From Neckera pumila (lineage: Eukaryota; Streptophyta; Bryopsida; Hypnales; Neckeraceae), in contig OZ018414.1 of assembly GCA_963969595.1 (NCBI GenBank), positions 17,529,660 through 17,593,659 on the forward strand: DNA of 64,000 nucleotides. The letters are read 5' to 3'. The position numbers and the translations under genes were made by a program. The notes under the pieces are model-generated. The model had not been told where the DNA came from and searched no databases. It saw only the letters and a list, made by a program, of their open reading frames with translations. Positions 36,469 to 49,665 of the stretch are shown here, piece by piece (within the stretch, counting starts at the first letter, position 1; each line of letters begins with the position of its first letter).

Positions 36469-37437
36469 CCCCAAAGTAACATTTGATTTCCAGGGTTCAA
36501 AAATGTCATTGCTTATGAAGCTTTGTAGATCTAAATGTCTTCAAGTTATACAAATCTCAACCATACAATCTTCTAGTGTACATATTGTAGATGACATGAA
36601 CAAAATTTGAAGTCATTTGGCCACATAGATTGCAAGATCATAATGTTTTAGTATTGAAAATGGATGCTGAAATTTTCCCGAAAATGGGTTTGGAGGTGAA
36701 ATTTGACTTGTAAGCCTACTCAATTGAAAAAACTTAACACTACAAAATAATTTAAAACTGGTATACAAACACATTGGTGAAAAGAAATTCATTTGATTGA
36801 CTCATTGTGTCTACAAAACAGCTTTGAAATGTTAGAAAAGAGCAAGAAAAACAGCAAAAAACACATCTAAGGGTGAACCTCTTTCTACTAGAATGTTTCT
36901 TAGTCACTCATTACTTTTTAGATTGACATGAAATTCCAAGAACACAAACTAAACTAGTATGCACAACTTTTCCAAAAGAAATTATTGAAAATGGACTATG
37001 TATGAAGAAGAAACAAGCCGTTGAAGTTCATTGTACTCCAAAAATGGCAGGGTTTTGAACTTTGAATTGCTCCCAAACATTCAAAACAACTTGGATTAAT
37101 ATGAAAATTTTACCACAATAACTAGGCTTCATGGGAAACAAAACCCAACAAATTTGATTAAAAACAAATAGTGGATGAAGGAGATACAAGGCTCCAAAGT
37201 TGCAGCCCTAAAATGCAGTTTGGTGATCTCAAATTGAAGTTTTGAACTTTGATTGGCTTCCAAAAAATCAATACATTTTGGATTGACCTGAAAATTGTAC
37301 CACATAAACTAGAAGAAAAAACGCAACTTTCTCAACAAGTTTTATTAAATTTGGACCTTGGATGCAAAAGTTGAAGCACTTTGAACTGGACTTGAAACTG
37401 TATGAGGACACTTTCTGTCCTCTTTGTCACTTTGGGG
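36469..37437. mobile_element. TTAA-flanked element (piggyBac-like), copy 4
   Basis: Starts CCCCAAAGTAACA after TTAA (36465-36468). Ends TGTCACTTTGGGG followed by TAAA, apparently a mutated TTAA. The ends agree at 12 of 13 positions. No transposase frame. Confidence 0.6.
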
Positions 37438-37764
37438 TAAAGGGGTAAAACATGTAAAAATAATATATTTTTATTTTTATTTTATTTTGAAACAATTGAA
37501 TTTATTGCAATTGAAAAAATAAAGTTAGAATGAATCAAGGGCTTTGAAGAACATGTAGATTTTTAATGATAATTTTGACAATGTGCAATTGGTAGTTTTG
37601 AAGTGTAAATGGAGTGATTTAGCCAATTGGATGAATAGTGGTGTATTAATTGGAGTCTATTTGATCTTTTTATGTCAAAGTTGTAGTAAGTTATTGGGTA
37701 AACTCTAATGAGGTGTATGTCATGGGATGCTAAGTGGTATCAAAGTCTTTCTGCTGATTGAGAT

Positions 37765-37987
37765 CACTACAAGAGGAAGGGGTGTTTTAAGTGAGTTTTT
37801 TAAATATAGTCATAGAGATAAGATTTTAAGTAATGACCTTTAAGGAGATTTTCAGCAAAATTTTACGTAAAATGCATGTCTTTTATATAAAATTTTGCTG
37901 AAAATCTCCTTAAAGATCATTATTTAAAATCTTATCTCTAGGACTATGCTTAAAAACTCACTTAAAATATCCCTTTTTCTTGTAGTG
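37765..37987. mobile_element. CACTA-type MITE, TSD GAT
   Basis: CACTACAAGAGGAAGGG and CCTTTTTCTTGTAGTG form the ends of a 223-bp near-palindrome; the arms are similar over most of their length and meet near 37876. GAT flanks both sides (37762-37764 and 37988-37990), the 3-bp duplication of the CACTA superfamily. Confidence 0.9.
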
Positions 37988-38310
37988 GATTGAATTGGTG
38001 CCAAATTGGTACTTAGTCTCTTTTGTTTGAGTTTGTTGTCACCCATTGTTGAGAGATGCTAGTGCGAGTCCAACCTTTCGAATAGGCTGTTTTGTGTAAT
38101 TTTGGTTGCAATTAATATCAAGTTGAAGTTAGGTTGCCTAAATTGGTTGAGTGTATGAATTGTGTGTGGAAATTGTGAATTATTTGATTGTGATTAATGT
38201 GCCTTGTACCTAACTGAAAAAGTTTTGTGTGTTAAAAATGTGAATTTGCTTTGATTTGCTTTGGTGTAATTGTGTGTCTATTTGGATGTGTGATAATGGG
38301 TTATGTCTAA

Positions 38311-38697
38311 GAGCATCCCCACTCCAACTCAACAAGTGGCTCAAACTAGGCAAATGGCCGTGCCCGGCCATAATGAGTGCCCCACGGCATGCACGGCGAG
38401 GGCCAAAAAATGGCCGGACACGGCCAAATTTGAAGAGCACCCGGACAAATGAAGAGTCTTGCTTGCGGCTCGGCATGAGTTATTTTAACTTTATTTCCAA
38501 GTTTTGAGAGACCTTTTCATTAATGAATGTCTTTCCCCGAGTAGGCATTCATGAGGTAGCACTTGGGGGCCGTGTAAACCCGGTTTCCCGTGTTCGTAAC
38601 CCGTGTTGCCGTGGGGCACATGGGCCGGGCTTGGTCAAATGACACTCTAAGTTCTCCCTGGCCGTGCCATTTGGCCGTGCCTGGAGTGGGGATGCTC
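38311..38697. mobile_element. Tourist-like MITE, TSD TAA, GC-rich
   Basis: Ends GAGCATCCCCACTCCA and TGGAGTGGGGATGCTC, flanked by TAA at 38308-38310 and 38698-38700. Much richer in G+C than its surroundings, with repeated GGCCGTGCC / ATGGCCG blocks in its two halves. Confidence 0.88.
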
Positions 38698-38849
38698 TAA
38701 GTGAGTTATTATTGTGGACGCATTTGCCTATGAATTGGAAGTGGAAGTTGTATCGTGTTTGGTCTGTGTGCCAAATTGGAGCAGTTAAGCGGATAAGTTT
38801 GTCGCCTCATAACATTCATTAGCATTCAGTGAATATTCTCTGGAGTCCT

Positions 38850-39240
38850 CATTTAAGAATTTCATTCACATATTATTAATGTAAGCTTCAAGACCAAGAC
38901 CATGGCAATACACTTATGATGCGCTCCATTTTCTTGGCTAATTCTAGGACAAAATATACAAAGAACAAATAATTATAAGATAGATGGTTTGTCAAAACCC
39001 AAAGAATCCATTGAGTATTATACCAATGAAATCTAACCATTTGCCATCAATAACTTATTTTGAGTTTTCTGTAGAAAAGAGAAGCTCTTTATGTACACTT
39101 GGGGTGGTAGGAGATAGAGCAATCCATGTGGGATACGTAATTTAGAGTTTCTAACTCTCAACGCTCGTAGTTAAGTCTAAAAGTAGGAATTGTATTAAAA
39201 CTATAATTTCAGACCTCATTTAGGCATAGTGGAAGCTGAG
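38850..39240. repeat. Foldback family F, single arm with its outer repeat
   Basis: Matches 5880-6250 in the same order: the TTAATGTAAGCTT block, then CTTGGGGTGGTAGGAG, CCATGTGGGATA and GACCTCATTTAGGCATAGTG. The second arm is missing. Confidence 0.7.
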
Positions 39241-42200
39241 TGTAACAATTGAGTGAAAATTAATGCATAGTAATACCAATTTGGGTAGAATTTGTACCTG
39301 TTGAGTTGATAAGAATGAATGAAGCTATTCCTAAGTTGGTAGTCAATGAATGTGAGTTTTGCAAGAAGGAAAGTTACGCTAATCAAGCCTGCATTTCTTG
39401 AAGTTCAAAAGCCAAGTTAGATGCGATTTGTACGAGCGGGATTGTGGAAAAATAAGTTGTAGTCGAAGCAAGGAAAATGCAGAGTCAAGTTAAAAGCCAA
39501 AATTAATTGGAAAGATTCAAAATTGAGAGATATAAAGATTTTAATCCTTGTGGCTATTAAGAGTGGAGAGTAGAGTTGGAATTAGACTAAGTTGGTGAGA
39601 GTCCAAATCAAGTTCTTAACTTGTGCTTCACTAATTGTTGTTATCTATTAGTTGGTAAATCCCTATTTGAAATTCTCCCTAGGAACAAATTTATTATACT
39701 ATTGGGTAGTTTTTAAGGAATTATAAACTATCATATTTCTACAGGCTTAAAAAGAGAACCAGAAACTATGACTTCTTTTGAGATGGCATTAGATTTTCAT
39801 CAATTACCGTAAATCTCCCTCCCTCCCAAACTATGACTTCTTTTGAGGTTTGCATGGCTATTATGCAAATCACTCTTATTATTTAAGTTTAATGAAGTCG
39901 TGTTGCAAGACCCTCTTACACTAATTGCACAAATTGTGGTTTAATTAGTGTGAACATGGAAAAAATGTAGATGATAGTAGATGAAAATTGTGTCTAATAA
40001 CACTATTTGAGATACTATGAAATAATGTAGAGTACATTACGTTGATAGTGTCTAAAACATTGTGAAGCTCTAGGCTAATGATTGTAGCAAATTCGTAGAA
40101 TTCCAAAATTAGAGCAAATTTGTACCAAAAGAAGTTATCATTGAATGAATTTGAATGGCACAATTAGTGAAATGGTGATAATACCTATTACAAAAGTTTT
40201 TACTATTATTTTTAGTACAAAGATCCTACACATTAAAAGAAACATAATAACATTCTACGGCAACATTTTTTAATAAGAAATTTTGTAGCATATACTATTT
40301 GAACATATTTAAAATAGATTCAAGATATTAGATGTTTCATTCCCCTTTCATTTCAAGTTTAGTTTTTCTCTCAACATCACACATACAATAAGCACCTATA
40401 ACCAATATTTTAAGCAATTTTGCATACTTCGGTGTAGACTTTATATATGAGACTATATGAACACACAATTGAAAATCATGAATTGTAAAAAATCGGTTTT
40501 AAAAGTTATATGAATATACAGTTCTATGGATTTTTCAAAAATCTACTAAAAATATCATTATTCAACATCTGAACATTGCAAATGTATAAACAACAACAAA
40601 TCCTACACCTCAAAATACAAAATTCAATCCTTTACCCTTATGGAATAAAGCTCAAAATCTCACACATACCCACTTATTATGTCCAAATTACATCATGATC
40701 CAGATCAAAAAAGTTATTATACTAAAGTATAATATAAAGAACTAAAGTTCATTCATACCACTTGGCCCAAATGGAGAAGGCGAGACAATAGAATGTAGAA
40801 CTTGCAATATTTATAAGAATATCAGTATTAGCCTAAGACTCCCTATACTCCAAAACATCCTTAGAATATAATTCACAAGTAATACATGAGACATTAACCT
40901 TTACACAAATCTACTCTTGTATTTACAACATTAACTCCCTCTCCCTCATAAACAGACAAATTAGATGTCTTACACTTCAAAACAACCATCCAAATAAACT
41001 AATCTTCATAGAAATAATCAAATTGCTTTAGCATCAAAAGGCTCCAATACACCTATATTAAATATATGCATATAGAAATATACAAGGAAATGTAGAAGCT
41101 AACAAACTCGCAAAAGAAAGAATGAAAAAAGATGATGAACTAATCATAAAGCAACAAGAAAATGCACACTCAAGCCCTACTAGATACAAAAATACATCCC
41201 CAGAATGTACTCAATCTATAAAAAGATTCCACTGGAAACCTTCTATAATATTAAAAAAAAAATAATTGATAAACAAATATTTGAAGTGGAACAATACACT
41301 TAATACATGAGTAAATAGCTAAATAATGACAAAATAGACAAAATCGAATAATTTTTGGGAGAATTTAAAAACAAGGAAACAAACAAATCTCCTAGTCTAG
41401 TTATGGTTGATAATTTTTTATTATAATTTACATAGCTAAAAATAAAAATAAGTTAATAAATATAGCAAAAATAGTTCAATTAATTGGAAATGCTTAAAGA
41501 CACCTGTTCAACCTACTTGAAACCTTGAACAACAATTGTACACTTTGCAATGCCCCACAAAATAGATATGGCCCTTCTTCTGCTTACTTTGTCCAAAAAT
41601 TAACATACACAGTCTGAAAATAAAATGCCATAATAATGTAGTATGGAAATTATACAAACTTTTTGCTCCAACATCATATAATTGTGGAGTTATACAAAAA
41701 CCATAGAAGAAGAATAAGCCAGAGGAAGGTCGCGAGTTCTCGGAAAATGGAAAACTTTGGTTGAAACCCTTAAAAAACAATTAAACAAAAAAAATATGCA
41801 AACTGCAAGGTCTAAATTGTATATGACAATTTCATTAAATAATTAAAAATAGAAAAAATAATAATTTTATTAGGAATCCAAAATTATAAAAGTCATAAAT
41901 CTAACTTAGCATAGACATTTCCATGCCAAATAATATTATTTAATTAAATTTTAAAATGTTTTTTCAATTATTTTTTTATAATTTTATAATTTTATAATAT
42001 TTTGGTCAACATTAAGCTATTTCACAGCCTTGAAATGGACCTCTTGTGGCCTTTTCATTTATTGCTTTTAGTATTATCTCTAAAATGACTTGCCACCTAC
42101 ACAACATAAAGCCAACATTGTAATACAATTATTGACACACTTTAACAATAGATGTACAAGATAAACCATTACTTGCAAAGAAAACAAATATCAAGTACTA

Positions 42201-42959
42201 CTCAACACTCCAAAAAATTGGGATGGAAAATTGCACCACTAAATAGCATAGCTAGGATTGGGTGAGTCATCCACAAACAATTCCAAAGTCTTTTGAAAAC
42301 TATGGAATGTCTAAAACATAAACAACACCAAATCACAAAAACAATTAAAGAAATTCATAACAATGCAATTAAATCCCTTCAATACGTAATACTCACAAAA
42401 AAAGAGTAGAAAATAACCAACCTCCTTTCAAAAACAAAACTAGACTAATTTGTTTTCACTTAGCTCATATTAAAAACAATGCCCAATAACATAATTAGTG
42501 GCCACACAAGATTCAAACATGGGACATCAAACCACAAATTCATTGACTTTTAACAAATACTTCAACTTAATAGAGTGACAATTATTAGCAAAAATAAAAG
42601 TAATATAATACAATTTAAGGGATTCAAAAATTGTACTAAATATTTGTAGAAAGAGAGAGGATGAATAAAAAATTAAATAGTAATCATTGGATATGCGAAT
42701 ACTATTGGTTACTAATTAATTTTGGTTATTTGTTACTAGTCCTAGGTCTATGACATAGAGTCTACCTTGGTCTCTATATCCTCAAGACACGGCTACTTGT
42801 ATTACTTCCAATAGACTTTTCATTCACAATGGTCTCTGGACGAGAGTTCTTTTTATGAATTTTTGAAGTTCAACTACATGTATGCCAAACTATTTGGCAT
42901 TCATATTTGCATAGAAGGTAGAACAATCCAATGCCATTAAATCACCCAATTTTGGTCGA
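39241..42959. other. Long gene-free AT-rich stretch
   Basis: Nearly 4 kb with no frame that looks coding, no recognisable terminal repeats and little internal repetition. Probably old degraded repeat sequence. Confidence 0.5.
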
Positions 42960-43255
42960 CATCTATTAGACCCTCCCACAATTTGCATCAGTCACCCACC
43001 CATTATCACAATCTTGTCAACCTTTTAAGAGTACCACATAGCGCCAAGTGAAGTTGACCCGGTGACTTGGCGCGTCAGGTTAAGTATTTTCCCCCACCGT
43101 ATGTACATAGTTTGCCAGAAATGTCCGGCCACTTCAAGTTTTGAAGAGCAGATGGGCAAATGGGGAAGCCCTGGCGCGCCTCGCTATGGGATTTGACTCC
43201 ACTTTTTACCTTTACTTTGAGGTGTTGGCGCCCCCAATTGGCACTCAAATGTAAT
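42960..43255. repeat. GC-rich relic of the 38311 MITE family
   Basis: A block around 43120-43210 (GTCCGGCCACTTCAAG, GAAGAGCAGATGGGCAAATG, then TTTGACTCC-ACTTT) parallels the middle of the MITE at 38311-38697. The GCATCCCC ends are not preserved. Confidence 0.4.
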
Positions 43256-43384
43256 TAAAAAAATTGAACTGCCATGAAATTTCATTCTTTTGTATGAAAA
43301 ACAAAAGAAAAAAAATACTTTTGACTACAAGAAAGATTCTCTTACTTGTGTATCAAAATTAGAATGAAAATATTTTCAACTTTT

Positions 43385-44015
43385 GTTGAGTTTCAAGAGA
43401 GAATAGTAGCTCACTATATACATATGGGGTGGTAGGAAGTAGAACAAACAATGTGGGATAAGTAAATTAGATGTAGGAGCTCCACCACTCATAGTTTATT
43501 TAAAATTATGAATTGTGTTAAAAGTAGAATTTTAGACCTCATTTAGGCATAGTAGATTAAAAATTTCAAAAAATTTGAATCAAGAAAAGCTGGTGAATCA
43601 AGATAAGTTTCACCTCCAAAAATCCGTTTCAAATTTCAAGTCTCCAATCAAAAGTTATGGACAAACTTCTACTATGCATTTCTACAAATGTAAAAAAAAA
43701 TTCCCTTCTAATCCTCTTTTGAAGCTTGTCTATAACTTTTGATTGGAGTCTTGAAATCATAAACGGACTTTTGGGGGTGAAATTTATCTTAATTTAACAT
43801 CTTTTATTAGTTCAAATTTAAAATAAATAAACTATTTTACTCTACCTAAATGAGGTTTGAAATTCTACTTTTAATACAATTCATAATTTTGAAAAAAACT
43901 ATGAGTGGTGGATCTCCTACTACATTTAAATTACTTATCCCACATTGTTTGTTCTACCTCCTACCCCCCCATGTGTATATAGTGAGCTACTCTTTCTCCT
44001 TATAAACTCAAAATA
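43385..44015. mobile_element. Foldback element, family F copy 3
   Basis: Outer ends TTGAGTTT and AAACTCAA; arms share CATATGGGGTGGTAGGAAG / CTACCTCCTACCCCCCCATGTG, ATGTGGGATAAGTAAA, GACCTCATTTAGGCATAGTA and, at the centre, CAATCAAAAGTTATGGACAA. The halves meet near 43700. Confidence 0.8.
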
Positions 44016-44122
44016 AGTTGGAAATGCTTTTGAAACAATGTGAAGGAGTGCTTAATAATGCATTGAAAGTAAGAAATTTATAAGTTTTATATCAAAACCT
44101 TTAAATTATTTGATATAATACC

Positions 44123-44260
44123 TATGTGGCGCCTTTGATTGCAGTGTCAGCAGTGGGGCAAACCAGGAGGGGCGAAGCCCCACTCTCCAAATCCACATGC
44201 CAAGGCTGCACTTGGCGCCCCTCTTTGGCGAGTTTGCAGTGGTGATGCCCTAACATCATA
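44123..44260. repeat. GC-rich patch
   Basis: A short GC-rich block (GGCGCC, GGAGGGGCGAAGCCCC) in AT-rich surroundings, ending GTGATGCCCTAA, which vaguely resembles a Tourist-like end. Probably a MITE relic. Confidence 0.3.
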
Positions 44261-44281
44261 ACAATGCACTTGAAGTGTCCG

Positions 44282-44860
44282 GGACACATCAACATGTGGT
44301 TTAGCATGGATCTACCTACACTTTACCAATTTCATCCCAATAAAATTTGAAAAATAAAATAAAAATCAAAATTTGTCTGAATGCCTTGATTCTACTTGCA
44401 AATGACTTCTCTCAAGTTCCTCAATCTCTAAAACATTCAGTGAGTTGACGCATCTTGTAACAGGTATGTTTCCCTTACACATTTTGGACTTGTATCTACA
44501 TATTTGGTTCATGGTGCTTCACTGCAGATAGGTAGGGCTTGAACACTCTCATGTAAAACCACCCATTTATGCTCCTAAGTGTGTTGGAGACGTAGGAAAT
44601 AAAATAAAACAAACGAGACACATCAGCGTGTAGTTTAGCATGGATCTACCCACACTTTACCAATTTTATCCCAATAAACTTTGGAAAATCACAAAAAATT
44701 AATTTCTTGTCAGAATACCTTGATTCTACTTGCAAATGTCTTCTCTCAAACTTCTCAATCTCTATAACAATGGATGGGGCTTGACACTTTCGTGTAACTG
44801 AACCACCCATGCATGCTCCACATTGTGTCGCAGACACAAGCAAATAACGTAAGCCACTCC
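44282..44860. repeat. Tandem duplication, about 340-bp period
   Basis: Two copies, starting near 44282 and 44619, share GACACATCA, TAGCATGGATCTACC, ACACTTTACCAATTT, TTGATTCTACTTGCAAATG and CTCAATCTCTA, in the same order. Confidence 0.8.
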
Positions 44861-45007
44861 TCGTTCCCGTCCCGTTCAATCGACAGGAAGCTTCTGTGCC
44901 GTAATTCCTGATTACACGGGCAAAACTGCGTAATTGGGGATTACGGATTTTTCATCCGGCTCATCCTTTCATCCAATTTTATCTCCTCTTTCAGTTGTGA
45001 TTTACGT

Positions 45008-45142
45008 CGGGCAATACCCTTATTGTCGGACATTGCGCCAAATAATCGGCCCTCTTAGTCGGGCTCCGCCCTCCTCGCCCTCCTCGCCCTCCTCGTCGGC
45101 TGATTATTTGGCACAGTGTCCTCCTCTGCGGGCATTGCCCTA
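45008..45142. repeat. Small GC-rich foldback with 9-bp tandem in the loop
   Basis: GGGCAATACCC...GCGCCAAATAATCGGC on the left faces GCTGATTATTTGGCAC...GGGCATTGCCC on the right. The loop holds a CCTCGCCCT tandem (45068-45095). No clear target duplication. Confidence 0.65.
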
Positions 45143-45897
45143 TACATAAAACACACAATGACATGACCATCTGGTGAAGTGAGAGTACTCCGACTGTGCA
45201 TGATGCATCCACCAGACTTTTGTTGACTGTAGTAACTTACAGAACTACAAGTGCTGCACATGATCCAAGGAAAAGCATCCAATTGTCAATTTGTTCACAA
45301 TTCAGATGCGACTAGTGTACTGCAGTCCACGCAACTGACATTCCAGATAGCATCAAGTGCTGAGCTTAGGGTATAGACTGAGCATGAAACACTCTTCCCA
45401 GGAATATCAGTTTTTCCTACTACTCAAGAGTCAATCTCAAATCTAAGATACAACTGCCCATTAAGGTAACTGCATCTTAAATCGCACAGTTAAGCAATTC
45501 AGCCTGAATCAGCATGGGTTTCACTATTATATTGAATTTTTTTTTGTGGAGTCCCATTGGTAGTCAAAAGGAGATTCTAGATTCTCTTAGAATGCATTTT
45601 TTGGACACTGTGTGAATAAACTACAAATTTCCAAAGTGTTGAGAATAGGTGTACCCAGAAGCAATCATAGAGTCATATGAATAGTGGGAGTACATTTTAG
45701 GCAAGAATATCTGCTGGGCCCTTTCCAGAACTGTGGGATTTTAGGTGTAGTTACCTTACCATACTTTGGAGAAGCTAACTTATATGTCAGCTCCCATTAT
45801 TTTCAGAGATTGAAAAGTTTGAGAGAAGTCATTTGCAAAAAGAATGAAGTCATTCTGACAAGAAGTGTACTTTTTGTGATTTTTCAATGTTGAAATG
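45143..45897. other. Gene-free stretch
   Basis: No frame with family features and no terminal repeats recognised. Confidence 0.5.
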
Positions 45898-45901
45898 TTA
45901 A

Positions 45902-46703
45902 CCTCTAAATGTATTTGACTATGTTTTCACCAAAAATGCTCCAAAATTGCCATTTCTAATACAAGTACTAAGTTTTAAATAAAAAACATTTTTGGACACA
46001 TGTAACTATAGGATCTTGTAGTAAAGCGGTTTGAGAAGATGTGGAAAAAATTTCAGAATTTTCCACAGTGTAGATTGCAAGATAATAGCGTTTGAATTGA
46101 CAAAAATCCTTTTTTTGTCCGTGCAATAAAATGGACAGCTACCCTTCACAAGGTCACATTTGTATGAAAAAATGTCCAAAATGGTGGTTACTCTTTGGAT
46201 TCATTTCCTAGACAAGTTGGGTACATGCTTGAAAAAATTCGAATCATTTGGAATTGTACAACATATAGGGAAAAATTAGTAAGTAGAAAGAAGTAGAGTA
46301 TGATTCAAAATACTAAATCGTCAAGAATTGATCTATGCTTGAAAAATGCCAATTCCAGCGGTTGAAATGTTGTAATAAACAATCTACATCCAATGTTTTC
46401 ATTTTTTTTCAAAAATATTAAAAAGTGAGTTAAATAAAGGACTTTAAAGTTTATTTAGTGTAGAGATTTCATAACTACCCGCAAACTAAAACTCCTCATC
46501 ATTTTCATCTCATTAATCAAAATGGAATGATTCAAAGGTTTCCATGTATATATAAATCTAGAGAACTAGTTGCAAATTATTATTTTTTTTTTAAAGTGAT
46601 TTTTTAAGAATTTTTTTAGCTGCCCGCCAACCATTGAAAATTTCATATCATACAATAACTTTTTTTATCATGCTTTCAGAAGTTATGAAAATTGTTGGGC
46701 CTC
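45902..46703 (-). mobile_element. TTAA-flanked element copy, interrupted by a LINE
   Basis: Begins CCTCTAAATG after TTAA (45898-45901). Read in reverse it follows the interior of 11194-12112 for several hundred bases; its last part (46615-46703) matches the reverse complement of 51260-51340. Similarity stops where LINE sequence starts, and I did not find the missing end to the right of the LINE. Confidence 0.6.
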
Positions 46704-49665
46704 CCCAGGCCCTGATGGAATCACAACAGAACTCTACTGCAGATTTGGGGACTTCATCGGCCAAGACTTCACTAATATGGTAACAAATTCCGTTGCCCAA
46801 GGCCGCCTACCCCATGGTATGACTTTTGACACCATAGCACTCATTTCAAAGCTGGTGATTTTGTAGACCTCTCCAATTGGAGACCCATCACCTTATTAAA
46901 TGTATCTTACAAAATAGATGCAAAAGCACTTCAGATTCGCCTTCAAAACTTACTTAGAAAAGTCATTAGCCCGGAGCAGTCGACCTTCCTCCCCTCTAGA
47001 CACATTCTCAACAACATCCTTCTACAATATGAAATTGTAGAATGGGCAAGGGAATTGCAGCAAGACCTCATCTTCCTTGAGTTAGACTTTACCAAAGCCT
47101 ATGATGTTGTGTCTTGAGACTTCTTGTTCCAAGTTATGCACAAAATAGGGATCCCAGACTCGTTCTCCCGCTTGGTCCTCATATTACTACAAGATGCATC
47201 TGCATCAGTAATGCTCAATGGGAAAGCCACCTCTTCCTTTCCCATCCAAGATAGTGTTAGATAAGGTTGTCCTCTAGCTCCATATCTTTTTCTATTTATT
47301 GGTGAAGCCTTCAATATGGCCGCTGTTGAGGAACAACGTCTTGGGAAGATTCATGGCATCTAGTTACCTAATAGCAATCATTGGCAACTACTGTCACAAT
47401 ATGCCGGTGACACAAATCTATCAGTGAGGGGTCAAGAGGAGGACCTACGTAACACGATCACTCTTCTACAGCAATTTGGACTTGCCTCTGGTCTGGTCAT
47501 CAATTGGACCAAGAGTGTTGCTTATTGGTTCTCAAAGGCTTTTATACCAGCATGGTCAAACCATTTTGGCTGAACATGGGCTCCACCAGGATCCCTCTCA
47601 AAGCTTTTAGGCACCCCATTTGGAATCACATTAGAGACATTAGATGTCGACAATTTTCTCCAATAAAAGATAACCAAGAAGCTGACCTACTGGACTACCC
47701 AACGACTCTCTCTTGCAGGCCGTGTCACTGTGGTCAACGTCATCTTATTATCCACAATATATTACTAAAATTGCCATCTGGAGGTTCACTCCAAGCTATA
47801 CGGTCAATTCGAGGGAGCCTCCGTAACTATCTATGGAGCGGGACGGAGCACACATCTTGTACTAGAGTCAGCTGGGATGATTGCTGCCTTCCCAAAGAGA
47901 TCGGTGGACTAAAGCTTCTTGACCCCGAGATCTCTCTTTCGGCCTTATTAGCCAGATGGATAGTATATGCAATTGAACTAGGTATATCAAGCTTGAAAAT
48001 CCTCCTTAGATATAGGATTCATAGAATGAAGTCCAATCCAAAGTGTGGCTATTGGTATCCATCAGAAGCTTGGCTCATAGGTAAAAACCCATCTGTTACA
48101 CGCAGATCCAAAACTTGGAATAGAGTTACTAGGCATGGAGGAGATTCACTGCTCTCATAGAACCTTCCCCACTGTTTAATTGAGATGAGGTACTTACTAC
48201 CAGCCTCTGGTGGTCTACCACATACATAGGATCCAATTTCAATTTTACAATGACTGAGCCAAAGAACTAGCAAGGAACGGCTTGAGAACAATCGCCGACC
48301 TATAAGACATAAGGACTTGTGATTTCAAGCCATGGGATGAGGTTTTGACATCGTTCTTATTACATGACAACGAGCGCCCCAAGTGGATATATCTCATTGC
48401 CAATATACCAAATGCTTAGATGGTAATGCTTACTAGACAATACAATCTCATTCAAGATGGAGAATGGCTTGGCATCTTTGTTGGATTAGAAGACCCAATC
48501 CCACTAATATTGTGGAAGTGTAATGGCCCAGACCTTAGGACACTAAGTCCGGACTTCCAATATCTCACTCTACCTAGACATACAACTAGAGCGATGATTG
48601 GAGCCGCCTCACAGAGACTCTCCCTCTACCAATATCCTTTGGAGTGGACATATATAGTGGCTTTGTCAGACGTGTGAGGATATTGGAGATCCAAAAAAGT
48701 CGTACCGGAGGCCTTGATTTATTCTATTACGGCACTACCCAGTCACTAACATTCGCCCCCAGCCGATGGCATTGGAGTTCCGGCAAACCATTATGGTCTT
48801 ATCAACTGCAAATGGGAGGCACTTACTAACCAAACATGGCCAACTTAAGCAAAGCATTCCCTCAAAGTGGGAAGGTACACTTCATCCCTCCTTTTCACCG
48901 GATTGGAAGGATGTTTGGCACAAAACCTGCTCCCAGAAAGAAGCAGCATTTATATGGTCTGTGTACCATAATGCCGTCACAGTCCATTCTTGGCGAGCTT
49001 GTATTAATCCTGGTATTGACATCAAATGCAACTATTGTGCAACGGATATGGATGAAACCCCCATATATACATTTTATGAGTGTCTAAAAGCCCAAGTGAT
49101 ATGGGAGTATGCGCAGTCCATCATCCACCACATGTGTGACATTCAACCAGTGTTGGGACCACATTCACAATTTAGCCCAACCCAGTGCATGTTCGGCTTG
49201 ACGCTTCTCTAAAGATTTCACAACATCAAACTCATTTGGTCCCTCCTTTGAGGCTCATCCTTGTGGTTGATTTGGATAGCTCGCAACAACAAGGTACTCT
49301 CACAAACATTGTGGCCTCCAAACTTCCTTCAACAGGCCCTTTGGAATGCGTTACTTGACTCTGGGCGGGCGGCATTCCTTAAAGCTCACAATAATGCCAA
49401 GCTTCGACCTCTCCAATTGGAATCCATTTGGCTCAAGTTTGACTTAGTTTGGGTTCACTCTTCTGTTCTTGCCACTCATGTTGGCAATTAAATTAGTTGG
49501 TGCAAGAGGGCCCCCTTCCTTGTCGTTTTGCTTAGGATTTGTTTTCTACTCTTTCTGCTCATTCTCTCTTCATTGTCTAGCCTTCTGGCTTCGCCATTTT
49601 GTACTTGGTGGTTTTTTTTTTAATGCTATGGGTCTCCTATTTGTTCAAAAGAAAATAAAAATTTC
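46704..49665 (+). pseudogene. 5'-truncated LINE retrotransposon, inactivated
   Basis: Non-LTR reverse transcriptase fragments appear in order across frames: SPGPDGITTELY, NWRPITLLNVSYKIDAKAL, LELDFTKAYD, GCPLAPYLFLF, then QYAGDTNL and LASGLVINWTKS. The catalytic YADD reads YAGD, so this copy lost an active-site Asp. A zinc-binding zf-RVT-like domain follows near 48890-49120 (KCNYCATDMDETPIYTFYEC), then a C-terminal tail ending at about 49491. Several stops and frameshifts break it, for example after AYDVVS. The endonuclease and ORF1 are absent, as in 5'-truncated copies made by target-primed reverse transcription. The 3' end is near the AAAATAAAAAT run at 49653-49663. No target duplication was recognised. 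Confidence 0.88.
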
